Source of the DNA: Pseudomonas silesiensis
GTDB lineage: Bacteria > Pseudomonadota > Gammaproteobacteria > Pseudomonadales > Pseudomonadaceae
Direction: 5' to 3'
Assembly: GCF_001661075.1 (NCBI RefSeq)
Contig: NZ_CP014870.1
Location: forward strand, 4,918,501-4,982,500
DNA: 64,000 nt
The notes under the pieces are model-generated. The model saw nothing but the letters and a program-made list of their open reading frames with translations. It did no database searches and had not been told where the DNA came from. The position numbers were made by a program, and so were the translations under genes. Positions 58,101 to 64,000 of the stretch are shown in pieces (position 1 is the stretch's first letter; each line of letters opens with the position of its first letter).

Positions 58101-58416
58101 TCCTTTAGCGATCGAGACAAGCCTTTTTGGCCCGCCGACAAATCCCCGCGTCCTGAACGTAGGACGCAACCGCGTAGATTTTGCCTGGAACAGGCCTGTC
58201 GACGCAGGTGTCAGGATGCTCAGCTACAAAACCACTATTACAATGATCGGTGGGGGAGGCACAACGACTTATGATTTCCCTGCGCTGCAAGTGAACGCTT
58301 TAGGACTGAGAGCAGCCACTCGATACCTCGTGAGTGTCAGCGCTTATGATCTTTCCAGCACTTACTCCGCAGAACCTCTGGTTTTCGAAATAGCGACCGA
58401 AGGCGCCACGCAATAA
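55105..58416 (+). CDS. Secreted PI-PLC-domain protein with five fibronectin III repeats
   Basis: A 1103-residue protein preceded by AAAGGAG. A hydrophobic stretch at about 50-62 (LFFCLFFLPLSSNA) suggests a Sec signal after an unusually long basic N-region. The PI-PLC X-type domain (about 90-420) has catalytic His106 (TAHNAY) and His144 (GMCHG). Then two tandem repeats of about 100 residues (about 426-520 and 535-643), each with C-x-NDE(A/T)RS, the ...VKR... stretch and LDGKIS. Five FN3 domains start near 644, 735, 824, 914 and 1006 (D-x-TPP at most starts). It is AT-richer than its flanks, so transfer is likely. It could act on phosphoinositides of a host or predator, but the substrate is unproven. 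Confidence 0.85.
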   Translation: MYRSSERSRKNLTRFRGIWLTLTVKFKAITTHSQSLDRSPSGRAQTLHTLFFCLFFLPLSSNAASPESTQSGPDTESNAIESTLGVMAGVTNYDKPFNEYTWVTAHNAYLDNMQSQLDRGVRAFMLDLYRIYKPPLLTYVGMCHGSGGADHYCPHEGTTRFADAMNNTFIPFLKSHPNEVVTLILEAYVDKEAFVNELKAIPGIENMIFQPTAFSQKDSWPTLREIISSGRRIIITSAGYLNGAYTINGSTFEVLNDANIQIQNTYDLGANALDHNWVCETRWKPGVVPAEPEKPCTGPNEPEGCPIPAIPERPYPGVPLKRSQATGSMAGKERLFVMNQIHAWMKSEADAGNIDNNLTYLERRVERYCRATAGERLVPNFIAIDYSNVGDAIPYAAALNNGGYYFYEDNNANTDQDTVCVLPAGQDYNIKLASHGCENDEARSLVLRGIASGSRLTVYDSPEGNRQDDYSIIDVKRDIGLNERIVVNSFERTQNTDDYSVRHFNNNGLDGKISRIHIETHPAEFSEAAIVLHEGNNGSQNIVCSVGLTHATTFDFGGDCDNDETRSATLSTARAGTMITVYGNWGSSNCDQGCSTIEVKRNITWPKTIGTYENHYEDADIKVSRSGGTQQLDGKISSIRVAFKPDTTPPSSPAVNPSPVNLSGSSATVEWAASTDNTSVTGYMVSINNALPVTASGTRHIFTGLNDFTLFNGVVTAQDAAGNHSEPAYFSFRTLDETAPTQPGAPVASDVTGTSATISWPASTDNAAVTGYTFSTNNEPPANITSARQILTDLSETTSYTVEIKALDAAGYQSTPAILNFQTRDVTPPTKPGNLQARNVGLKNATFNWNVSTDNVAVTGYKVYLEASLLDTVTDTTYALADLTVGKSYTLRVVALDADNNESEPATLIFSTLSDTTPPDKPSALNATNVSSKTALLLWNRSTDDVGINHYEILRDEVVIGRTESNAPGYLATDLTAATNYKFSVRALDSAGNRSALSDPLAIETSLFGPPTNPRVLNVGRNRVDFAWNRPVDAGVRMLSYKTTITMIGGGGTTTYDFPALQVNALGLRAATRYLVSVSAYDLSSTYSAEPLVFEIATEGATQ

Positions 58417-58733
58417 AAAGATAAGAGTCTTACAGGTACAGAGGGAACCGCCCCTCGATTGATACAGTTGTACTACCAGCAGGGATGTTCAAGGGAGCGG
58501 CTTACGCCAGGATCCTTGCTGGTAGCTATTCGATATAACCGACCCTGCTTGTTACCATCGCTGTCCAACATTTTGATCGATCCAATTTCATCCACGCTCG
58601 GCGCGACCTCTCGTCATTTCACATAGCCAGGCAGGTGCTTTCCATCCCCCAACTAACTCGTAGTCAAACGATCTACCCTCCTCCACCGAAAACACCACCT
58701 AGACTTCTCCCATCTGCACCCGAGCAGCCCGAC
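58417..58733. other. Intergenic region before lapG-like gene
   Basis: 317 bases with no supported gene. It contains an imperfect inverted repeat at 58473-58525: CTACCAGCAGGGAT against ATCCTTGCTGGTAG (13 of 14 pairs), which could be a terminator-like hairpin without T run. A frame opening at 58635 would only add a Pro-rich tail to LapG and is not preferred. Confidence 0.5.
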
Positions 58734-59440
58734 ATGCCTCGTCGCCGGCGTAGTCCAGGATGGTCAAGGTTCCGGCTTCGGCTCGGCGGATGGCTGCTGC
58801 TGGGCAGTTTTCTGTTGGCCGGACCGGGCAGCATCCGGGCCGATCGCGATTTTGCGCTGATCCTGCAAACCGCCGAAAAACGCTACGGGCCACTCGGCCC
58901 GGCTCAGGGGCGGATCGAGGCCTGGAGCCAGATGCTGCACAGCGAACTCGACGCACCCGTGCGCGAGCAACTGAACGCAGTCAATCACTTCTTCAACCAG
59001 CAACTGACCTTTCAGAACGATACGCGCATCTGGCACCAGGCCGATTACTGGGCCTCGCCCGTCGAATCCCTGATCAAGGGTGCCGCCGACTGCGAGGACT
59101 ATGCCCTGGCGAAGTATTTCAGCCTGCGTCACTTGGGCATTCCCAGCGAAAAACTGCGTATAACCTATGTCAAAGCCTTGAGCCGGAATCAAGCGCACAT
59201 GGTGCTGACCTTCTACAGCAGCCCCACGGCCGATCCACTGGTCCTGGACAACCTGATTGGCGAAATCCGCCCCGCCTCCCAACGCCAGGACCTGTTGCCG
59301 GTGTACGCTTTCAATGCCGAAGGCCTGTACTTGCCGGAGCCAGCGGCGGCAAACCCGGCCGCGACCCGAAAAGCCTGTCGCGCTGGCAAGATGTGCTGAA
59401 AAAGATGCAAGCCGAAGGGTTCGCCATGGGCAGCGGCTAG
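58734..59440 (+). pseudogene. lapG: LapG-like periplasmic cysteine protease, frameshifted at the 3' end
   Basis: LapG cleaves LapA-type adhesins near their N-terminus to release biofilm cells. From ATG at 58734 there is a signal/membrane start (LGGWLLLGSFLLAGP) and a complete-looking catalytic set: Cys120 (AADCEDYALAK), His155 (QAHMVLTFY) and Asp172 (LVLDNL). The frame then stops at 59399 after YLPEPAAANPAATRKACRAG. The expected family C-terminus (LSRWQDVLKKMQAEGF) is found in the -1 frame and ends at 59440, 23 bases before lapD. So one base was lost near 59340-59365 (or a sequencing error). The catalytic core remains; about 22 C-terminal residues are replaced. Confidence 0.82.
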
Positions 59441-59463
59441 TCGCCACAGCAAGGAGCGTGTTC

Positions 59464-61404
59464 ATGTCACTGCGCAAACAATTGTTTCTCGCCATTTGCC
59501 TGTTCCTGCTGGTGGCGTTCAGCGGCAGTTTTTTTGTCGGCCTGGAAAGCTCCCGGGAACAGATACTTGGTCAGTTGCGCTCCCACGCCCAGGACACCGC
59601 CACGGCGCTGGGGTTATCGCTGACCGCGCAAATCAACGACCCGGCGATGATCCAGTTGATGGTCAGTTCGATTTTCGACAGCGGTTATTTCAGCAGCATC
59701 CGGATCATCGATATCGAGAATGAACAGGTGCTGGTTGAACGCAGCGCTGCGGCATTGGTCGAGGATGTTCCCGCCTGGTTTGTCAGTCTGGTCAACCTGC
59801 AGCCACAGGGGGGCGACGCACTGATCATGCGCGGCTGGGAACAGGCCGCGCGCGTCGAAGTGCTGAGCAATCCGAAGTTCGCCCTGACCAGACTCTGGGA
59901 CAGCACGCTGGGCAGCCTGATCTGGTTGTTGTTGTGCGGATTGCTCAGCGCGGTATTCGGTGGCTGGTTGTTGCGCCGGCAATTTCGTCCGCTCGAGGCC
60001 ATGGTCAGACAGGCCGAGGCCATCAGTAAACGCGAGTTCCTCAGCCTGCCAAAACTGCCGCGCACACCGGAACTGAAACGCGTCGTGCTGGCCATGAACC
60101 AGATGGTCGAGAAACTCAAGGCGCTGTTCACCGAAGAGGCCACCCGCAGTGAAAAACTGCGGGTGCAGTCCTATCAGGACAGCCTGACCGGCCTGGCCAA
60201 CCGGCGCTTGCTGGATGAACGGCTGGCCGACCACTTGCTGGTTGGCGAGCAGAGCAGTGACGGCCATTTGCTGATGCTGCGGATCAACGATCTGGTCGGC
60301 CTCAACCAGCGCTTCGGTGGCCAGCGCACTAATGCCTTGATCAGCGCCGTCGGTGAATTGCTGACGCGTCTGACTCAAGTCCCGGAGCGTCGTACCTGGC
60401 TCGCGGCGCGTAATCGCGGTGGCGAATTCAGCCTCCTGACACCGGGTATGGACCGCCAGGATGCCGCACGCCTGGTGGCCGAAATCAGCGCCACTCTGGA
60501 AAACCTGCGACTGACCGGCGCCAGCGATTGCATGCCCGTGGCGCATCTGGGAATGGTCGCCTTCAAGCCCGGCGAATCGGCCAGTGATGTGCTTTTGCGC
60601 CTGGACCAGGCGCTGGCGCAGGCACAGCTCCATCCCGAGCGGCCATGGATACTCGCGAGCCTCAGCGATAGCGCGCCGGCCGCGTCCCAACACGACTGGC
60701 GAACCTGGATCGACGAGGCCCTGATCGAAGGCAAGTTGAAGCTGTACTTTCAACCCGTCGTAGAATGCGCCGACACCAGCCAGGTGTTGCATCACAAAGT
60801 CCTGGCGCGCCTGCTCGACCCACACGGCACGGCGATTGCCGCCGGACAATTCCTGCCATGGATCGAACGTTTCGGCTGGTCGGCACGATTCGACCTGGTC
60901 ATGCTCGAAGCCACCCTCGACTATCTCTTGATCAACCGCTGGCCCCTGGCGTTGAGCCTGTCCGGCAGCACCCTGCGCGATCCGGCGCAACTGCACAAAA
61001 TCCTCGACATGCTCGAATCGCTGCCTGAACTGGCCCCACTGCTGACCCTGGAAATCGACGAACGCCAACTGCCTCCTCCAGAGCAATTGCAGCGTCTGAG
61101 CCATGGTTTGCTCAACACCGGCTACCGCATCGGCTTGCAGCATTTTGGCGGCAACTTCAGCCAGATCGGCAACCTCACGCAACTGGGGCTGGCTTACCTG
61201 AAGATCGACGGGGTCTACATTCGGGGTATCGATGAACAGCAAGACAAGCGGCTGTTCATCGAGGCGATTTTTCGGGCGACGAACAGTATCGATTTGCCGC
61301 TGATTGCGGAAATGGTCGAGAGCAAGGGCGAGCTGGAGGTGATCAGGGAGTTAGGGGTGTTTGGCGTGATGGGACGGTTGATCGGGCCGCCGGAGCCGAT
61401 GTGA
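59464..61404 (+). CDS. lapD: LapD-like c-di-GMP receptor
   Basis: LapD is an inner-membrane receptor that holds LapG when c-di-GMP is high. From ATG at 59464 (AAGGAG upstream) it has 646 residues: helix, periplasmic domain with a conserved Trp in GWEQAARVEVLS, second helix, HAMP, a degenerate GGDEF (RGGEF, 318-322) and a degenerate EAL (KVL at 445-447), as in known LapD, so it should bind but not make or cut c-di-GMP. It ends GPPEPM where P. fluorescens LapD, as I recall it, ends differently. It may be a second, divergent LapD. Confidence 0.88.
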   Translation: MSLRKQLFLAICLFLLVAFSGSFFVGLESSREQILGQLRSHAQDTATALGLSLTAQINDPAMIQLMVSSIFDSGYFSSIRIIDIENEQVLVERSAAALVEDVPAWFVSLVNLQPQGGDALIMRGWEQAARVEVLSNPKFALTRLWDSTLGSLIWLLLCGLLSAVFGGWLLRRQFRPLEAMVRQAEAISKREFLSLPKLPRTPELKRVVLAMNQMVEKLKALFTEEATRSEKLRVQSYQDSLTGLANRRLLDERLADHLLVGEQSSDGHLLMLRINDLVGLNQRFGGQRTNALISAVGELLTRLTQVPERRTWLAARNRGGEFSLLTPGMDRQDAARLVAEISATLENLRLTGASDCMPVAHLGMVAFKPGESASDVLLRLDQALAQAQLHPERPWILASLSDSAPAASQHDWRTWIDEALIEGKLKLYFQPVVECADTSQVLHHKVLARLLDPHGTAIAAGQFLPWIERFGWSARFDLVMLEATLDYLLINRWPLALSLSGSTLRDPAQLHKILDMLESLPELAPLLTLEIDERQLPPPEQLQRLSHGLLNTGYRIGLQHFGGNFSQIGNLTQLGLAYLKIDGVYIRGIDEQQDKRLFIEAIFRATNSIDLPLIAEMVESKGELEVIRELGVFGVMGRLIGPPEPM

Positions 61405-61430
61405 TTCATCAATTGAACCGAGTCATCGTT

Positions 61431-61457
61431 CTTCGCGAGCAGGCTCGCTCCCACAGT
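61431..61457. repeat. Single REP half-element
   Basis: TTCGCGAGCAGGCTCGCTCCCACAG matches the right arm of the REPINs, with no partner arm within 200 bases. Confidence 0.75.
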
Positions 61458-61542
61458 TGATCTGAGGTGTTCACACACAGTGAGTCCGGTGAGGTGGATC
61501 CGGTAAGTGGCGTCCGCCCATCGTGGCGAAACCAAGCGCGTC

Positions 61543-61627
61543 ACTCGCAGGCAACCTGTGCGGACGGGATTAACCCGATGCAATCAACGGCATCGGAGTC
61601 CACTTGCGCAACAGCCTGCCTGCGAGT
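61543..61627. repeat. Long nested inverted repeat (about 85 bases)
   Basis: Outer arms ACTCGCAGGCA and TGCCTGCGAGT are exact inverses. Inside, GGAC pairs with GTCC, and CCGATGC (61575-61581) pairs exactly with GCATCGG (61590-61596). The pieces can form one long, nearly continuous hairpin. It is unrelated to the REP family of the window. Confidence 0.7.
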
Positions 61628-61975
61628 AATGCGTAACGGTGTTGAAGCACCAGAGTGACAAAAAACCGTCACCCTGAAACCGTCACGCCTCCCTCCCCTT
61701 CCAGCACTTTCCCGCCCTATGTCGATAAATGGATTGAACATTCTTCTAGCCCTGAGAAGCGCCCTAACGCTCCTGAATCAAGGGTTTTCGTAACAAACAA
61801 TGTGCTGGATTTTGCAAACCGCATAAGTTTTTTTTGGCATAGGTTTTATGAGAAATCTTTCTTAGGTCGGCTCTGGAATGTTCTTAGCTTTTTTGATGCA
61901 AGCATAAGACGGCTTGGACGATAAAAGTCGTCAAGTATTTGGCGACTTACCAGCGCCATCCAGGACTTCAGGGAT

Positions 61976-63340
61976 ATGCAAATGCGCGTTTTGACCCCTC
62001 TTTGCAGCGCTATTCTTCTGGCCTTGGCCTGTACGGGTCAGGTGCAGGCGATGTCATTGACCGAAGCGATCCAGAGCACCATTGCGACTCACCCGGAGCT
62101 GGCATCCCGGGTGGACAGTCGCCTTTCGGCCGATGAAGACGTGAAAGTCGCCAGAGGGGGCTTTTATCCATCGGTTGACCTGAATGCCGCCTACGGGCGC
62201 GGGTACAGCGATAACACCAACACCAGGGCGTTCGGCAATCATCACAAGGAAATCCTCACCTATACCCAGTCGGAACTGCGTCTGCGCCAGATGCTCTTCG
62301 ACGGTTTCAATACCGCCAATGAAGTCGAGCGCACCAAAGGCGTGGTCAACGCCCGGGCCTATTATGCCCAGGGCACCGCTCAGGACCTGGCCCTGCGCAC
62401 CATCGAGGTCTACCTCGAAGTGCTCAAGCGCCGTGAACTGGTGACCCTGGCCAAGAACAACCTGCAAGCGCACCTGCGGGTCAACGACCAGATCGGCCTG
62501 CGCACCCAGCGCGGTATCGGCAGCAACGCCGACGCCGATCAGTCCACCGCCCGTCGGGCTCTGGCGGAGAACAACCTCGACACCGCCGAGGTCGATCTGG
62601 CCGATGCCGAATCGAACTTCTTCGCCGTCGTGGGCCGCATGCCCGATGAACTGGAAACGCTGCCGTCGATCCGCGGCGAATTGCCCCCCAGCCTGTCGGA
62701 CGCCCAGCAGAGCATGGTGGATAACAACCCGTACCTGAAATCGGCCCAGGCCGATGTGCAATCGGCCGAAAGCCAGTACGAAGTCTCCAAGGCGCCGTTT
62801 TACCCGCGCTTCGATGCCGAAGCCGCGGTGGGCGCGAACAACAACGTGCAAGGCGAGGAAGGTCACGACAACGAATGGCGCGTCGGGATCGTGATGAACT
62901 ACAACCTGTTCCGCGGCGGCAGCGACAAGGCCCGCCTGGCCGGCAACGCGCACCGGATCAATCAGGCGATGGATATCCGCAACAACGCCCTGCGCCAGCT
63001 CAACGAGAACATCCACCTGGCGTGGAACGCCATGGTCAATGCGAAGAAACAAACCCCGACCGCCCGCGAATACGCCGAGACCACCACCCGGGTTCGGGCT
63101 GCCTATCAGGACCAGTTCGGCCTTGGCCAACGGACCTTGCTCGATGTACTCGACAGTGAAAACGAGCTGTACAACGCCAACCGTCGCTACACCGAAGTGC
63201 GCTACGTCGAGGAGTACTCGATGTACCGCGTGCTGGCGAACATGGGCCAGTTGCTGAGCAAACAGCGTGTGGTGCTGCCCGCCGATGCGATCGCCCAGGC
63301 CGAAGTGAAAAACGAAGCTCGCCTGCCTGAACTGAGATAG
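61976..63340 (+). CDS. lapE: TolC-family outer membrane channel (LapE-like)
   Basis: A 454-residue outer-membrane efflux/type I secretion pore with a Sec signal (LCSAILLALACTGQVQA). Two internal TolC repeats: SLTEAIQSTIATHPELASRV early, and later PFYPRFDAEAAVGANNN and YQDQFGLGQRTLLDVLDSEN, YEVRYVEEY-like TEVRYVEEYSMYRVLANMG. Either ATG at 61976 or at 61982 may be used. LapE exports LapA-type adhesins with LapB and LapC, but neither of these nor an adhesin is next to it, so its partner must lie elsewhere or be lost. Confidence 0.85.
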   Translation: MQMRVLTPLCSAILLALACTGQVQAMSLTEAIQSTIATHPELASRVDSRLSADEDVKVARGGFYPSVDLNAAYGRGYSDNTNTRAFGNHHKEILTYTQSELRLRQMLFDGFNTANEVERTKGVVNARAYYAQGTAQDLALRTIEVYLEVLKRRELVTLAKNNLQAHLRVNDQIGLRTQRGIGSNADADQSTARRALAENNLDTAEVDLADAESNFFAVVGRMPDELETLPSIRGELPPSLSDAQQSMVDNNPYLKSAQADVQSAESQYEVSKAPFYPRFDAEAAVGANNNVQGEEGHDNEWRVGIVMNYNLFRGGSDKARLAGNAHRINQAMDIRNNALRQLNENIHLAWNAMVNAKKQTPTAREYAETTTRVRAAYQDQFGLGQRTLLDVLDSENELYNANRRYTEVRYVEEYSMYRVLANMGQLLSKQRVVLPADAIAQAEVKNEARLPELR

Positions 63341-63366
63341 CGCGATGGGGCCCGCACAGGCGATGA

Positions 63367-63963
63367 TTATCTCGGCCCATGATTACGCTGAAAGGTCTCC
63401 TCCCCCATCGCCGCAATCTGCCCTTCGATCAACGCTTCGAACGGCTTTAACAACGGCTCAAAACTGACGGGCGCTTCCAGGATCTGCAACGCCTGCACGA
63501 TCGCCTCCACCGTCGACAACGCTCCCGGCCCCGGCGCCTTGCGCAGCCGATACCGGGACACGCCACCCTCCGCCAGGGTCACTCTGGGCAACCCCGCCAA
63601 CAATGGATTGAGGTGCAACATCTTGCGGGCCTTGCGCCAGGTGCCGTCCGGAACCACCAACAACAGCGGCTCCTCGGTTTCGGTGTATGCCTGCAACGGC
63701 TGCGCATCATCGGCAGGAAACAACAGCCGCGCCCGGTAGCCCGATTGATTCAACAACGCCGGCAAATCCTCGAACACTTCGCCCACGATCAACTCGGCAT
63801 TGTTCAAGCCCAACGCGGCCAGGCGCGCAGTGTTCAACGCATGGTTCACCTCGCTGGGATGCTGCAACAGCAACACGCGGGTGCGGCTATCGATGCTCGG
63901 GATCAGCGGGCACAGGCAGTGACTGTGTGGCCGCAGGCAGCGCGGGCATTGGATTCTGGACAT
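63367..63963 (-). CDS. DTW-domain tRNA-uridine aminocarboxypropyltransferase
   Basis: A 198-residue SPOUT-like enzyme that adds the acp group to tRNA uridine (TapT/TuaA-type). It has a Cys-rich zinc-like N-terminus (CPRCLRPHSHCLCPL) and the DTW-type motif as PDGTWRKARKML. Its ATG lies four bases after the stop of a reading frame on the same strand, so it may be in an operon with a gene beyond the window. Confidence 0.9.
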   Translation of the reverse strand: MSRIQCPRCLRPHSHCLCPLIPSIDSRTRVLLLQHPSEVNHALNTARLAALGLNNAELIVGEVFEDLPALLNQSGYRARLLFPADDAQPLQAYTETEEPLLLVVPDGTWRKARKMLHLNPLLAGLPRVTLAEGGVSRYRLRKAPGPGALSTVEAIVQALQILEAPVSFEPLLKPFEALIEGQIAAMGEETFQRNHGPR

Positions 63964-63967
63964 TTTC

Positions 63968-64000
63968 TCAAGCCTGATTCAGTTGTGCTTTAAGCAAGTC
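63968..64000 (-). CDS. Possible 3' end of the next gene (10 codons)
   Basis: The minus strand from the edge reads DLLKAQLNQA then TGA at 63970-63968, five bases before the DTW start. The tight spacing and protein-like end suggest the tail of an upstream gene. Too short to identify. Confidence 0.4.
   Translation of the reverse strand, partial: DLLKAQLNQA

Larger units (their letters stand above)
61405..61975. other. Gap between lapD-like and lapE-like genes with nested hairpin
   Basis: 571 bases without a supported gene. A half REP lies at 61431-61457, a long nested hairpin at 61543-61627, and an AT-rich stretch at 61770-61920 that could hold the lapE-like promoter. In P. fluorescens Pf0-1 the giant adhesin gene lies between lapD and lapE. 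Confidence 0.6.

Noticed and set aside
1827..61457. Repeated inverted sequences as a CRISPR array
   Set aside because: The repeats are palindromic, scattered singly between genes, and have no regular spacers or cas genes.
61721..61739. Possible FleQ box GTCGAT...ATTGAAC
   Set aside because: The halves are separated by six bases instead of two and match poorly.
61655..61924. 89-codon frame in the lapD-lapE gap
   Set aside because: Composition is mixed, no ribosome site, no domain; better seen as promoter-proximal AT-rich DNA.

Overview
The window looks like chromosomal DNA of a fluorescent Pseudomonas (P. fluorescens group). Evidence: GC-rich coding sequence, a FleQ/FleSR-type flagellar regulon, the phhR-phhABC aromatic amino acid cluster, proteins very close to known Pseudomonas families, and many short inverted repeats of the GTGGGAGCGAGC...GCTCGCTCCCAC (REP/REPIN) type between genes. 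No rRNA, tRNA, CRISPR array, transposase or phage gene was seen.

Layout. (1) 1-20522, all minus strand: a flagellar block reading right to left flgF-flgG-flgH-flgI-flgJ-flgK-flgL, a ketoacyl-ACP synthase III-like gene, fliC, flaG, fliD, fliS, fliT, fleQ, fleS, fleR, fliE and the start of fliF, which runs off the left edge. Sigma-54 promoters are visible before fliE and fleS, a weaker one before flgF, and a sigma-28 promoter before fliC. (2) 20874-25272: the regulator phhR, divergent from phhA-phhB-phhC (phenylalanine hydroxylase, pterin recycling, aromatic aminotransferase), with a TyrR-type box between them. (3) 25567-31072: small proteins, an MFS transporter, arfB, an AT-richer accessory patch with the mqsR-mqsA toxin-antitoxin pair and a quinone reductase, then an AroP-type permease. 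(4) 31949-38061: housekeeping block rluB, a DUF1289 gene, scpB-scpA, yciO-like, rnm-like, yciB and yciI-like. (5) 38345-41245: a Cpx-type envelope stress system (cpxR, a Spy/CpxP-like gene with a CpxR box, cpxA). (6) 41370-54872: nitroreductase, trkH, two AraC regulators, a Mpo1-like/HD-domain pair, a UDP-2,3-diacylglucosamine hydrolase-like phosphoesterase, EamA exporter, SelT-like protein, FimV-like protein, MarR regulator, recQ, a UPF0149 gene and a DUF454 gene. (7) 55105-63963: a large secreted PI-PLC/fibronectin-III protein of foreign base composition, then lapG-like (frameshifted), lapD-like and a TolC-like lapE gene, then a DTW-domain tRNA modification gene.

How it fits together. FleQ, FleSR, sigma-54 and sigma-28 account for ordered flagellar expression. 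The same FleQ family links motility with c-di-GMP, and the LapD-like receptor at the other end also belongs to c-di-GMP control of attachment. The most unusual region is that far end: a Lap-type proteolytic switch next to a TolC-like pore but with no giant adhesin, no ABC transporter and no membrane fusion gene beside it. Its protease gene carries a one-base frameshift, and a long nested hairpin lies in the gap before the TolC-like gene. This looks like a remnant or split second adhesin system.
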